Source: Bacteroidaceae bacterium (lineage in GTDB: Bacteria; Bacteroidota; Bacteroidia; Bacteroidales; Bacteroidaceae). Taken from it: a DNA stretch of 64,000 nt. The stretch is taken from NCBI GenBank assembly GCA_017617315.1, contig JAFZWM010000019.1, positions 18,767 through 82,766 of the forward strand, read 5' to 3'. The notes below the pieces were generated by a model that did not search any database, was not told the DNA's origin, and saw only the letters and a program-made list of their open reading frames with translations. Shown here piece after piece: positions 27,101 to 35,864 of this stretch; positions within the stretch are counted from its first letter, which is position 1, and every line of letters starts with the position of its first letter. A program made the position numbers and the translations under genes.

Positions 27101-27268
27101 GCAGCCCGAGTTTACGTCAATCTTCAGAATGTTTACACATTCACAAAGTATAAGGGATATGATCCAGAGGTAGGTTGCTACGGTTCAGATGCCTTGTTGC
27201 AGGGAGTTGATTACGGTCGATATCCATCGGCTCGTGTATTCACTGCAGGTCTTAGTCTAACATTCTAA
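24131..27268 (+). CDS. susC: SusC/RagA-family TonB-linked outer-membrane transporter (XusA/XusC-like)
   Basis: 1045 aa. Signal peptide to AAAQ, carboxypeptidase-regulatory-like domain (about 27-105: VRGTVKDNAGEAIIGANVV), the SusC hallmark NEVVVVGYGQMKR, then the plug (GRAAGVQV, RIRGINSLN, VLKDASATAIYGSRAANGVI) and a barrel ending FTAGLSLTF. With the SusD protein after it, it would import oligosaccharides across the outer membrane using TonB energy. The downstream GH10 protein and xyn operon make xylo-oligosaccharides the likely cargo, as for the xus genes of P. bryantii. The start could also be a Met 5 or 6 residues further in. Confidence 0.9.
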   Translation: MKYTMMLKPFGLLFLLCMLPLWAAAQTITVRGTVKDNAGEAIIGANVVQTGTTNGTITDFNGNYTLKVPANASLKISFVGYEPRLVSVAGRHNINIVLRDDSKVLNEVVVVGYGQMKRSDLTGSVVSVSNEAIKKSVATSIDQVLQGRAAGVQVQMNSGSPGAGSAIRIRGINSLNATCQPIFVIDGVVVDGSTEGVNDNPLSTINPSDIVSMDVLKDASATAIYGSRAANGVILVSTRRGTKGDAHITYDGYGGVQQMPKKLDLLNLQEYAAHQNTLAKLGLTSFDDNFVSAKDLGDGTNWQDALFQNALITSHNIGATGGTERSNFALGAGFLDQEGIARGSAFTRFSLRSNVDCLVKDWAKVGMNFAVSDARQKVGCDNDVILTSLRQTPNVSIFKADGTYDGPHTSLSNKDVQSNPIGLASLTENKKKIADLRGDVYVDLSLVKDRLSFKTEFSFDYSVASTYYYLPSYEFGTVTNDQRTSTRSKATSEYYCWRNVATYQNLIDKVHSINIMAGHEMSNTDYEYLGGTRSGFLSNIAHDLDAGNATTALNSNHSYDNSILSFFGRAFYSYDDRYLITATIREDGSSQFAKGHQWGMFPSGAFGWKVSNEKFMKDVKFINSLKLRLGYGAVGNQNVEQWAFASTMKAITNNWGGGLNYMNMGNEDLTWETTYAANAGFDLNMFKNRVELVFDVYYKKTKNLLLELALPAYMGTTGSGSMEAPWANVGSLINKGIEATINTINYDKKGFSWKSNIVFSMNKNEVSELNIQSGVVDRTMTDPNGVSTVVTRTVVGQPIGQFYGYKVIGRFNNMTDFYYKDASGKIKEVPRPEGTAISENSVWLGDYIFEDVNGDGVINANDQTFIGDPNPLFTFGFGNTFAYKNWDFTIYLNGSYGNDVLNYVRRWSEEPSQTTNLFKSALDYPVVKGTGSEATLSGGDEHMYRLSATNANTNNRMSNRYIEDGSYIRIQNISFGYTFPRKITRKFSAEAARVYVNLQNVYTFTKYKGYDPEVGCYGSDALLQGVDYGRYPSARVFTAGLSLTF

Positions 27269-27280
27269 AAGTTTGATTGT

Positions 27281-29047
27281 ATGAAATTTAAGTATATACC
27301 TGTATTTTTCGCATTGTTTGCCGTTTCGTTTGCAAGCTGCGATTTCCTCGAGAAAGAGCCTTCTGATCGTCTGGTCGATGAAGAGTTCTACAAGGACGAG
27401 GCGGACTTGGCTGCGCTTACCGGAGGTTTGTATAATACGGCTTGGTTCGATTTTAACAGACATTTCTATCACGCTGTCGGAGATGGTTTCGCAAACAACT
27501 TGTGGGGACCATACGACAAATATCTTGCTCCGTTCAATAACATTTCTGATATTTCAAGTAGTGGTGCTATTGACGAAGGCTGGAACTCATTGTACAATGT
27601 CGTTAATCAGTCAAGTATGATGATTAAGAAGATAGATGAGTATTCGGCAAGCACTATTCCAAGTGAAGTAAAGCAAAGATATATTGCTGAAGCAAGATTT
27701 ATGCGTGGTTTGGCATATTGGTATCTTGCATCATGTTGGGGTGATGTGCCGATTATCGAGGATAATGCTGCAATCATTATGACTCCTTTGATTCAGAAGG
27801 TTAAGCAGGAGGATGTATTTAAATATGCCCTTGCTGATATGGAATTTGCGGCATGCCATTTGCCAAGAACTCAGAATAATGCCGGTCGTGTAACTCGCTA
27901 TTCAGCTCTTGGTATGTTGTCACGTTTCTTCTTGGTATATGCAGGATATAAGGCAGCTCATGATTATGCTAATCCTGCAACATATAACCAGAAGTTCCGC
28001 GATGCAACCTATTTGGAATATGCAAAGTTTGCTGCTTTTGCTGTAATCAAGATTAGTGGTTTGTCGCTTCAGCAGAACTACAAGGATCTGTTCACTACAG
28101 ATAATAATAACAATAGTGAGAGCTTGTTCGCTTTGCAGTGGGTTCCGGGTGTGTATGCTTACGGAACATCAAATACTCATCAGAACTGGTTGGGTTATTC
28201 TACCGCTATCGTTGCTGGTCAGGTTGCCGAGGGTAGTGATATTTACGCATCAGCTGATATGATAAAGTCATATTCAAATGATGACCTTCGCTTACATTCA
28301 ACATGGTTCAACTATAAGGATACATATTCTGAAATATGCAAGATATACGGTGGCTTGACTTTTGATAGAACTCAGAACTTGAGCGATATGATATATCGTG
28401 CAAATGCAAAAAAAGGTATCGTTGGTTCTTACGAGGATAATGGTGTAAGTTACGAGAACAACTCTGGTCTTAACACATATATGCTTCGTTTGGCTGAGGT
28501 ATATCTGAACTATGCAGAAGCATCTATTGCAAGTACAACAGACGTTCTTACAAGTAGAACACAGGGCGTTAGCGATACTAAGATAAAGAAGACTCCTCTT
28601 GACTTCTTTAATGATGTTTATTCTCGTGCCCACAATGGTGAGAAACTGACATCTGTAGATATGTCAACCTTGCTGAGAGAGCGCAGACTTGAGTTCGCTT
28701 TGGAGGGAAGATATTGGTACGATTTGCTTGCATGGTCATACTACGACCGTTCAAATACAATCAACTACATTTTGGGTGATCAGAACCGTACATATCAGTA
28801 CTACTATCGTACACAGGAGTTGAGATATGAGATTGACAAGACAAAGACAATCGGTGTTGTTGGTGTAACAGCTGATAACTTCAACTTCCTCTTGCCTTAT
28901 CCAGAGTCTGAGGTAACTCAGAATCCATACTTGAGCGGTGATGCAATATCGTACCCTGAAATCAAGTCATTGGAGAAGGAAATTGCTTCTTATGAGGCTC
29001 TGCTGATGTCTGCTTATCAGAGTACTGTTTTAGGTAGTGGTAACTAA
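27281..29047 (+). CDS. susD: SusD/RagB-family surface lipoprotein (XusB/XusD-like)
   Basis: 588 aa. Lipobox FAVSFASC. SusD features: DFLEKEPSDRLVDEEFYKDE at the N-terminus, AEARFMRGLAYWYLASCWGDVPII in the TPR part (residues about 140-165), and a C-terminal FALEGRYWYDLLAW stretch with the usual RRLEF lead. It forms the lid of the SusC transporter and binds glycan at the surface. It is 12 bp after susC and in the same operon. Confidence 0.9.
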   Translation: MKFKYIPVFFALFAVSFASCDFLEKEPSDRLVDEEFYKDEADLAALTGGLYNTAWFDFNRHFYHAVGDGFANNLWGPYDKYLAPFNNISDISSSGAIDEGWNSLYNVVNQSSMMIKKIDEYSASTIPSEVKQRYIAEARFMRGLAYWYLASCWGDVPIIEDNAAIIMTPLIQKVKQEDVFKYALADMEFAACHLPRTQNNAGRVTRYSALGMLSRFFLVYAGYKAAHDYANPATYNQKFRDATYLEYAKFAAFAVIKISGLSLQQNYKDLFTTDNNNNSESLFALQWVPGVYAYGTSNTHQNWLGYSTAIVAGQVAEGSDIYASADMIKSYSNDDLRLHSTWFNYKDTYSEICKIYGGLTFDRTQNLSDMIYRANAKKGIVGSYEDNGVSYENNSGLNTYMLRLAEVYLNYAEASIASTTDVLTSRTQGVSDTKIKKTPLDFFNDVYSRAHNGEKLTSVDMSTLLRERRLEFALEGRYWYDLLAWSYYDRSNTINYILGDQNRTYQYYYRTQELRYEIDKTKTIGVVGVTADNFNFLLPYPESEVTQNPYLSGDAISYPEIKSLEKEIASYEALLMSAYQSTVLGSGN

Positions 29048-29077
29048 ATGAAGTTTAATATTCTAAATATATTAACA

Positions 29078-30466
29078 ATGAAATCAAAGTTTTTCTTGAT
29101 CGCATTGTCTGCGTCGATTATACTTACATCTTGTAACGAAGATTTGTTTAAGTATGAGAACGGAGATTCTACTATAAGCATCAGCCAGATACATTATTTG
29201 CATGCTTCTGCTGATGGTACGACGGATGTGTCTACTGATTATGCGCGTTTGGGTGAGACAATACGCCTTACCGGTACAGGTTTTGTTGGTGTAAAGCATG
29301 TATATGTAAACGGTTATGATACATATTTCAATTTGCAGTATCTGACAAATAACTCTATGCTTGTTACAATTGACGAGAATACTCCAATTGAGCAGGTGAA
29401 TGACCAAGTGAATAACAAGAATTGGATTGTTCTTGTTAAGGAAAATGAAGCAATAAAGGCAAAAAAGGCGTTGAAGATTCGTCGAGCAGCCCCTGTCGTG
29501 CATGATATTTCAAACAGTATGCCACAGCCAAATGAGTGGATTACTATTTATGGCGAAAATCTGCAGAACGTTGCTTATGTACAATTTCCGGGTGCAGATA
29601 TAAGTACCGTATATGCTGATGGTGGGGAAAATTTGTATAGTGATGATGAGAAAGGTACGTATGTAAGGGTGAAAGTGCCTGCAAATTTTGATACCCGTAC
29701 TGCAGAGAATAACAAGCATCAGGGTGCTATTATTATAAATGCTGACCATGATGGAAATGGAGTATGCGAAACACCTGCATATTTCAACTATCGTAAGGGC
29801 TTGTTGGAAAATTTTGAAGAGGGTTCTTCTGCTTTCAACAACTCTAAGTTTGATGCTTCGGAATGTACTATGACAGATGAAGCGTCAGGAAATGAAGACG
29901 GTACGAATGACGGTCATTATTATGTGATGAATTCTAATTCTACTTATATCAGTGACACTACAGCTTCACGCAGAAATATTTATGTATTTGAGAAGCTTGA
30001 GGCCTTCAATAATCTGCCAAGCGAATTGGATGAATTGTATTCAACAGATGTTGCGTTGCAGTTTAATGTAATGTGTCCGCAGGAATGGAATTCAGGAAAT
30101 ATTGATGTTGTATTCGATATTAACTCTGGAAACTACAAGATGACTTATGCCCCTTGGGTGTCAGGTAAGACTGATGATTTCAGTAAGGGATTTGCAAAGG
30201 GTAGTTGGTTTACTGTTACCATGCCGTTCAGTACTATTACTGATTTCCAGGGCAAGACATTCGGTGAAATCCGTAAGATATTGGCATCTATAGAAAGTCC
30301 GGTTTGGGGAATCTATTTCGAGAATGTAGATCAGACAAATGTATTAAATGGTGTTTCTGTTGAGTTTAAGGCTAAGATGACAACGATAACACCTTGTATT
30401 GACAATATTCGTGTCGTTCCTTTGACTGTATCTAAAGTATATGGACGCGATAATGAATATAATTAA
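29078..30466 (+). CDS. Surface glycan-binding lipoprotein with IPT/TIG-like domains (SusE position, XusE-like)
   Basis: 462 aa from the ATG at 29078. The frame also opens at 29048, directly after the susD stop, but only the later Met gives a clean lipoprotein signal (MKSKFFLIALSASIILTSC). Two Ig-like IPT/TIG domains (about 40-215; ARLGETIRLTGTGFVGVKHVYVNG and NEWITIYGENLQNV) precede a C-terminal beta-sandwich (about 240-460), the layout of SGBP-B proteins in hemicellulose loci. It would hold xylan at the surface. Base composition is more AT-rich than in flanking genes. Confidence 0.75.
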   Translation: MKSKFFLIALSASIILTSCNEDLFKYENGDSTISISQIHYLHASADGTTDVSTDYARLGETIRLTGTGFVGVKHVYVNGYDTYFNLQYLTNNSMLVTIDENTPIEQVNDQVNNKNWIVLVKENEAIKAKKALKIRRAAPVVHDISNSMPQPNEWITIYGENLQNVAYVQFPGADISTVYADGGENLYSDDEKGTYVRVKVPANFDTRTAENNKHQGAIIINADHDGNGVCETPAYFNYRKGLLENFEEGSSAFNNSKFDASECTMTDEASGNEDGTNDGHYYVMNSNSTYISDTTASRRNIYVFEKLEAFNNLPSELDELYSTDVALQFNVMCPQEWNSGNIDVVFDINSGNYKMTYAPWVSGKTDDFSKGFAKGSWFTVTMPFSTITDFQGKTFGEIRKILASIESPVWGIYFENVDQTNVLNGVSVEFKAKMTTITPCIDNIRVVPLTVSKVYGRDNEYN

Positions 30467-30470
30467 ATAG

Positions 30471-30476
30471 AGGAGG
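30471..30476 (+). promoter_or_regulatory. Consensus Shine-Dalgarno AGGAGG before the GH10-like gene
   Basis: AGGAGG lies 7 bp before the ATG at 30484. Strong SD sites are unusual in Bacteroidetes, where most genes lack them. Confidence 0.7.
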
Positions 30477-30483
30477 GCATATT

Positions 30484-32958
30484 ATGAATAAGTATTTAAA
30501 AGTAGGTTTCGTTTCAGCTTTCGCAGCAATAGCGTTGCAGTCATGCTACGATGAGAAGATGGAATGGTATAACCCATATACCCCTATCTCTAAAAGTGAA
30601 ATTCCTCAGGAAACAGAAAAGTTGGTAGCACAGTGTCAGCCTTTGAAGAGTTATGCTGCCAATGCATCGTCTGACTTCCACTTGGGTGTTTCAGTCTTAG
30701 GCTCTTCGTATGTTGAAAATACTAAATATGCTGAGACTGTAAATGAAAATTTCAACTCAATTCAGCCAAGCACAGAGTTTGCGTTGTGTAATGTTGTTAC
30801 CGATATAAACGGTACTTACAACTATGATATGCCTGATGCTCTGTATAATGCTGCGATAGATAATGGATTGAGCATTTTTGGACATTGTTTGATTTCAAAT
30901 CAGTTCCAAAATGTTGAGTTCCTTCAGAATGCCATTGCTGACAAGGTTAGTCCAAGTGAGGAGACAAACTATATCAATGTAGGCAACGATCATGAGTATG
31001 ATTTTTCATACAGTTTCAATTTGGAAGACTATCAGATGTATGGTCCGAATCGTGAGCACTACAATGATGGATGGTCTTTCTCATCAAGCGTAAGTGATGC
31101 CTATTTCAATGTTGGTGTTCAGTCTTTGGAAATCACTGATGGTGATGATTGTGTAAAATCAACAGATAAGGCATGTCTTTGGGCTTCAACAGAAGGTTGG
31201 GAACAGGGTGATGCGACAGATGTTGCACAGGTTGTAAGCGATTATATACCAGTACCAACAGGTAAACTGAACTTCTCATTTTATGTGAAAGGCTATTCGT
31301 TGACTGGTCAGACTGCAAAAATGAGAGTTAGAATTCTTGGTGTAAATAATGGTCTTAATGGACTTGTCCCAGCGTCAGGCGGTACTTCTGCATATACTTC
31401 AGAAATCAGATTGACTAATGAGTGGAAGCAGATTACTTTCCGTGACCTTGTAACAAATGGTGTCGTTTCCGACCATTCTTCGCCAGTTCCTGCTGTTCGT
31501 ATTGTGTTTGATATAACAGATGCACCTAACAGCTATGTATATTTCGATAACTTGGTTTTGGAAGTTGCTGGTGGTTCTGGTGCGGTTGTTGAGGGTACAA
31601 ACTATATTGCAAACTCATATTTCGATGGTAACGAAAAGACATATAACTGGTCGTTTGTTGAAAATCGCGAGTCTGTTGCAAGTATGGAACTTGGAAAGTC
31701 AATCAATGGTAATGACAACTCAAAGTCTGGTGGCAATTGCTTGAAGATTGTTAATACAGCAAGTTATAACAGCGCTGGCGATGTTACGGTAAATGCTATG
31801 TTTACTGATAACAAGACGCTTGTTATGGGACAGAGATACCGTTTGACATTCTATGCGCGTGCTGATGCCAATAATGCAATTATTGAATTCAGTACATCAA
31901 ACAAGTCGGCAGACAAGAGTCCGGCAAGTGCCCAAGCTCCTGCGGAAGGCAAGCAGAGCTATGTGCTTTCTACAACATGGGAGAGACAAGTTTGGGAGTT
32001 TACTGCATTGACTTCGGACATCGGCTCTATGAACTTTAAGTTTGCAAAGACTGCTACAACATTCTATCTTGACGATGTTACGCTGACGCCAATATCTACA
32101 TCGACAAATGCCAAGTCTACTCGTATTCCAAACTATGTAAGTTCTTACGACGATGCAATGAAGGCTGCCATACTTTCAGGCATCATGAAGACACATATTG
32201 AGAATATGATGAATAGATATGATAAGGTTGATGGTTGGGACGTTGTTCAGCATATTGTTTCTGATAATCAAACTTCAACATCATCAACCTATCTTGATTC
32301 AAAGGGCTTGTCTGTTGGAAATGGTGAATTCTATTGGGGCGACTATATGAAGGAGGACTTCATTTTCAATGCCTTTACGTATGCAAGGAATGTCTTGAAG
32401 GCAAACAACAGTAAGGCTAAGTTATTTGTTTCTGAAGGCAACTTGGTTCATAATGAAAAAAAGTTTGATCGTCTTAATCAATTTATAAACAGATTGCAGG
32501 CATATGAAGGACAGAAATTGATAGATGGTTTGAGCCTTGAGCTGCATTTGGTTTGTTCAACTGAGATTCATACTCAGGCAGAGCTTTTGAATCAGGTTAC
32601 AGAGTTGTTTAAAGAGCTTAATAGTACATATTGTACAGGTACAGGTTCTGAAGATCCGTTCCTGATTAGAATTGGTGAGCTTGATGTTCAGATTGAATCT
32701 GATTACTTGCCGTCTGTGGCACAGCTTGCTGCTCAGGCTGAGATGTATGAGCATGTAATAAACTGTTATCGTACGATCATCAACCAGAGAAACCAGTATG
32801 GTGTGTATATGTGGATGCTGACAGACTCTGATGTTGAGCAGGGAGGCAAGGCTTATAACCGCCACAGAAGTCTGTTCGACGAAGACTATCAAAGAAAGCA
32901 CGCATATCTGGGCGTATGCAGAGGCTTTGATGAATTAGCAGGAACTTCTGCATATTAA
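30484..32958 (+). CDS. GH10 xylanase-like surface lipoprotein with inserted CBMs and a lost active site
   Basis: 824 aa, lipobox AIALQSC. The fold order is that of Xyn10C: a split GH10 barrel (about 40-155 and 555-815) with about 390 residues of jelly-roll CBM4/9-like modules inserted (about 165-550). Active-site residues differ from the active GH10 at 34687. WDVVNE is WDVVQH here (Gln589-His590 replace the Asn-Glu acid/base pair). HCLIWHSQ is HCLISNQF (Trp and His lost at 138-139). The ENCMKCE stretch is also gone. The nucleophile Glu (E732, in GELD) remains. The frame is intact. It is most likely a xylan-binding protein rather than an enzyme; that is inference. Confidence 0.8.
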   Translation: MNKYLKVGFVSAFAAIALQSCYDEKMEWYNPYTPISKSEIPQETEKLVAQCQPLKSYAANASSDFHLGVSVLGSSYVENTKYAETVNENFNSIQPSTEFALCNVVTDINGTYNYDMPDALYNAAIDNGLSIFGHCLISNQFQNVEFLQNAIADKVSPSEETNYINVGNDHEYDFSYSFNLEDYQMYGPNREHYNDGWSFSSSVSDAYFNVGVQSLEITDGDDCVKSTDKACLWASTEGWEQGDATDVAQVVSDYIPVPTGKLNFSFYVKGYSLTGQTAKMRVRILGVNNGLNGLVPASGGTSAYTSEIRLTNEWKQITFRDLVTNGVVSDHSSPVPAVRIVFDITDAPNSYVYFDNLVLEVAGGSGAVVEGTNYIANSYFDGNEKTYNWSFVENRESVASMELGKSINGNDNSKSGGNCLKIVNTASYNSAGDVTVNAMFTDNKTLVMGQRYRLTFYARADANNAIIEFSTSNKSADKSPASAQAPAEGKQSYVLSTTWERQVWEFTALTSDIGSMNFKFAKTATTFYLDDVTLTPISTSTNAKSTRIPNYVSSYDDAMKAAILSGIMKTHIENMMNRYDKVDGWDVVQHIVSDNQTSTSSTYLDSKGLSVGNGEFYWGDYMKEDFIFNAFTYARNVLKANNSKAKLFVSEGNLVHNEKKFDRLNQFINRLQAYEGQKLIDGLSLELHLVCSTEIHTQAELLNQVTELFKELNSTYCTGTGSEDPFLIRIGELDVQIESDYLPSVAQLAAQAEMYEHVINCYRTIINQRNQYGVYMWMLTDSDVEQGGKAYNRHRSLFDEDYQRKHAYLGVCRGFDELAGTSAY

Positions 32959-32986
32959 GAAGAATAAATAAAATCTCAAGTAACGT

Positions 32987-33017
32987 AAGAGGGGTGTTTT
33001 GTAACATCCCTCTTTTT
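32987..33017 (+). terminator. Terminator of the SusC-SusD xylan operon
   Basis: AAGAGGGGTGTT pairs with AACATCCCTCTT (12 bp, one G-U) and is followed by TTT. Confidence 0.8.
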
Positions 33018-33285
33018 GTTTTTAAGGGTGGTTATTGTATTTTTTACAATAAGTTTTGAAAAAATGTTTAAATATATAGTTGATATTACAAATATTTTGT
33101 TACTTTTGTGGCTGATGTATAACCATAAAAAACATTTGTTTACATAAAAAATACATTAAGTATTGTGGTGCTTTGATTAGTAAGGCGATAACCTTTAATG
33201 CAAAAATAAATTAAATAATAAATATAATCGAGGCAGGTTGAATGTCTTTTTCGGCTTGTTTCTTAACAATTTTTCTTTATACAAA
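33018..33285 (+). promoter_or_regulatory. Promoter and long leader of the xyn operon
   Basis: A TACTTTTG -7 box (33101-33108) with a TTG about 18 bp upstream implies a leader of about 170 nt before the ATG at 33286. The leader is AT-rich and holds no clear ORF or hairpin. Its length leaves room for post-transcriptional control. Confidence 0.45.
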
Positions 33286-34674
33286 ATGGCAAACAACGAA
33301 AAAAAAGGCTTTTACAAGCTCTCATGGGCACAGCGCATCGGCTTTGGCTCGGGTGACTTGGCTCAGAATCTTATCTTTCAAGTAACATGTACTTACCTAA
33401 CATTCTTCTTTACCGATATCTATGGACTTGATGCGGCTGCTGTTGCATTGATGTTTACTGTAGGTAACGTTCTGAACGTGATATGGGATCCGATTGTTGG
33501 TGCAATTATTGACAAGAGCAATCCTAAGTTCGGTAAATATCGCTCATATTTGCTTTATGTAGGTGTGCCTTTGTCAATATCTGCTATCCTCTGTTTCTAT
33601 GATGGATTCAGACCTTCTATTGTCTATGCGTATATCACATATATCGCAATGACTTTGCTCTATACATTTATCAACGTGCCTTATGGCGCTTTGAACTCAT
33701 CACTCACTCGCGATACAGATGAGATTACCATCCTCACATCTGTTCGTATGTTCATGGCTAACGTAGGAGGTTTGGCTGTAAACTCTGGTCTCCCTCTCGT
33801 TATTGGTCTTTTTGCTGTAGCTTCAGGTGATGAGTTGCCAAAGGACTCTCATTCGTGGTTCATCACAATGTCTCTCTATGCTATTGTAGGTATGGCACTC
33901 CTTATCTTCTGTTTCACGCAGTGTAAGGAACGTGTCGTTATGGACTCAAAGTCGAGTGAGAATGTAAAGATAAGCGACCTATGGATGGAGTTCAAGGATA
34001 ATGGTCCGCTCCGTGTCATTGCATTCTTCTTCATCACGGCATTTGCAATGATGTCAATTGGAAATGCTGCTGGTGCATACTTCATCAATAGTAATATGCA
34101 CGGAACTGCAACTGAACTTTCTATCTTCATGGCTCTTGGTTCACTCCCTTCATTCATCTTCATGCCACTCGTTCCTGCTATTAAGAAGGCTATAGGCAAG
34201 AAGAATATGTTCTATGCCTTCCTTGGTTGTGCTATTCTTGGTATGGCAATGCTCTATGTTATCGCAAAGATGGACGAGCCAAACATGACATGGATCTATG
34301 TTGCACAGTTCATTAAGTCAACAGGTGTTATCGTTGCTACTGGTTATATGTGGGCTCTTGTTCCTGAAGTAATCTCTTATGGTGAATGGAAGAGCGGTAA
34401 GCGTATTGCTGGTATCGTAAATGCTCTTACTGGTATCTTCTTTAAGGCAGGTATGACACTTGGTGGTATTGTTGCTCCTGCTGTTCTTGCTTATGTTCAA
34501 TACAACAAGGATAGCATTCAGCAGAGTCCAGAAGCAGAAGAGGGTATCCTTTGGCTTGTATGTGTAATTCCTGCAATTCTCCTTGCACTCGCTATGCTTA
34601 TCATTTCTAAGTATGAGCTTACTGACGAGAAGATCGATGAGATCAACAAGGCAATCGAGGAAAGACATAAGTAA
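33286..34674 (+). CDS. xynD: GPH-family xyloside:cation symporter (XynD-like)
   Basis: 462 aa from the ATG at 33286 (the TTG at 33238 is not needed). The N-terminus KLSWAQRIGFGSGDLAQNLIFQ is the glycoside-pentoside-hexuronide signature, followed by WDPIVGAIIDKSNPKFGKYR and about 12 membrane helices. It would bring xylo-oligosaccharides from periplasm to cytoplasm, where the signal-less GH43 of the same operon can act. P. bryantii has the same gene types together (xynD, xynA, xynB), which is the basis for the symbol. Confidence 0.85.
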   Translation: MANNEKKGFYKLSWAQRIGFGSGDLAQNLIFQVTCTYLTFFFTDIYGLDAAAVALMFTVGNVLNVIWDPIVGAIIDKSNPKFGKYRSYLLYVGVPLSISAILCFYDGFRPSIVYAYITYIAMTLLYTFINVPYGALNSSLTRDTDEITILTSVRMFMANVGGLAVNSGLPLVIGLFAVASGDELPKDSHSWFITMSLYAIVGMALLIFCFTQCKERVVMDSKSSENVKISDLWMEFKDNGPLRVIAFFFITAFAMMSIGNAAGAYFINSNMHGTATELSIFMALGSLPSFIFMPLVPAIKKAIGKKNMFYAFLGCAILGMAMLYVIAKMDEPNMTWIYVAQFIKSTGVIVATGYMWALVPEVISYGEWKSGKRIAGIVNALTGIFFKAGMTLGGIVAPAVLAYVQYNKDSIQQSPEAEEGILWLVCVIPAILLALAMLIISKYELTDEKIDEINKAIEERHK

Positions 34675-34686
34675 AAAGGATTATTT

Positions 34687-35841
34687 ATGAAAAGGTTATT
34701 ATTAGCAAGTATCATAGCACTCTCTTCAGTCGGAGCATTCGCACAGAATGCTCCGGGCATGAAGGATGCTTTTAAGGATAAATTCTATATCGGCGGCGCT
34801 CTCAACACATGGATGATTGACCAGCGCATTCACTCTGCACTTAACTCAGTAGAGAAGCATTTCAACTCTATCGTTGCAGAGAACTGCATGAAGTGCGAGG
34901 AACTTCAGCCGGTTGAGGGACAGTTCAACTTCAAGTGGGCAGACCAGTTTGTTGACTATGGCGAGGCAAATAATATGTTCATTATCGGACATTGTCTTAT
35001 ATGGCACTCACAATGCCCAGCATGGATGTTCCAAGGCAAGTATCGTGTTCCGATGACAAAGGAACTTCTCATTAAGCGTATGCGCGACCATATCCACACT
35101 GTGGTTGGTCGTTATAGAGGACGCGTTAAGGGATGGGATGTAGTAAACGAGGCTATCGAGGACGATGGTTCATTCCGCAAGTCGCCATACTATAACATCA
35201 TTGGTGAGGAGTTCATCGAGCTCGCATTCAAGTTCGCTCACGAGGCTGACCCTGATGCCGAACTCTATTACAACGATTACAGCACGCATATACCGGCAAA
35301 GCGTGAGGCTATTGTTCGTCTTGTAAAGAACCTCAAGGCAAAGGGCTGCCGCATTGATGCCGTAGGTATGCAGTCACACGTTTCTTTCGATACTCCACTT
35401 GACGAGTATGAGAAGTCAATGGAGGCATTCGCTGCTGCTGGTGTTAAGGTACAGGTTACAGAACTCGACCTTTCTGTTCTTCCTTGGCCACAGCAGGGCA
35501 TGGGAGCAGGAGTTGAGCAGAACTTTGAGTACCGTAAGCAGATAGACCCTTACAGAGATGGTCTTCCTGAGGAGATGGCTCAGAAGCAGGCTGACTTCTA
35601 CTGCAAGTTGTTCGAAATCTATCTCCGTCATGCTGCTGATATGAAGCGTGTTACCTTCTGGGGAGTTCTCGACTCAGAGTCATGGAAGAACAACTGGCCT
35701 GTTGAGGGACGTGTTGACTATCCGCTTCCTTTCTATGGAAATGGCAAGGAAAAGCCTTTTGTTGAGCAGATAATGCGTATGGCAGATCCTAATATCCTGC
35801 CTGCAAAGGCATCTGCCAAAAAGGCAAAGAAAAAGAAATAA
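34687..35841 (+). CDS. xynA: Secreted GH10 endo-beta-1,4-xylanase
   Basis: 384 aa with signal peptide (MKRLLLASIIALSSVGAFAQ). All GH10 marks are intact: ENCMKCEELQP (about 65-74), GHCLIWHSQCP (101-111), acid/base E155 in WDVVNEA, YNDY, GMQSHV, and nucleophile E259 in QVTELDL. It cuts xylan or imported xylo-oligosaccharides, most likely in the periplasm. The C-terminal tail is lysine-rich (KKAKKKK). Placed 12 bp after the symporter and 23 bp before the GH43. Confidence 0.92.
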   Translation: MKRLLLASIIALSSVGAFAQNAPGMKDAFKDKFYIGGALNTWMIDQRIHSALNSVEKHFNSIVAENCMKCEELQPVEGQFNFKWADQFVDYGEANNMFIIGHCLIWHSQCPAWMFQGKYRVPMTKELLIKRMRDHIHTVVGRYRGRVKGWDVVNEAIEDDGSFRKSPYYNIIGEEFIELAFKFAHEADPDAELYYNDYSTHIPAKREAIVRLVKNLKAKGCRIDAVGMQSHVSFDTPLDEYEKSMEAFAAAGVKVQVTELDLSVLPWPQQGMGAGVEQNFEYRKQIDPYRDGLPEEMAQKQADFYCKLFEIYLRHAADMKRVTFWGVLDSESWKNNWPVEGRVDYPLPFYGNGKEKPFVEQIMRMADPNILPAKASAKKAKKKK

Positions 35842-35864
35842 ACAATTTTAAATAAATAACAACT

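Noticed and set aside
30484..32958. Pseudogene by frameshift
   Set aside because: The frame is open over 824 codons and domain order is complete; only active-site residues are changed.
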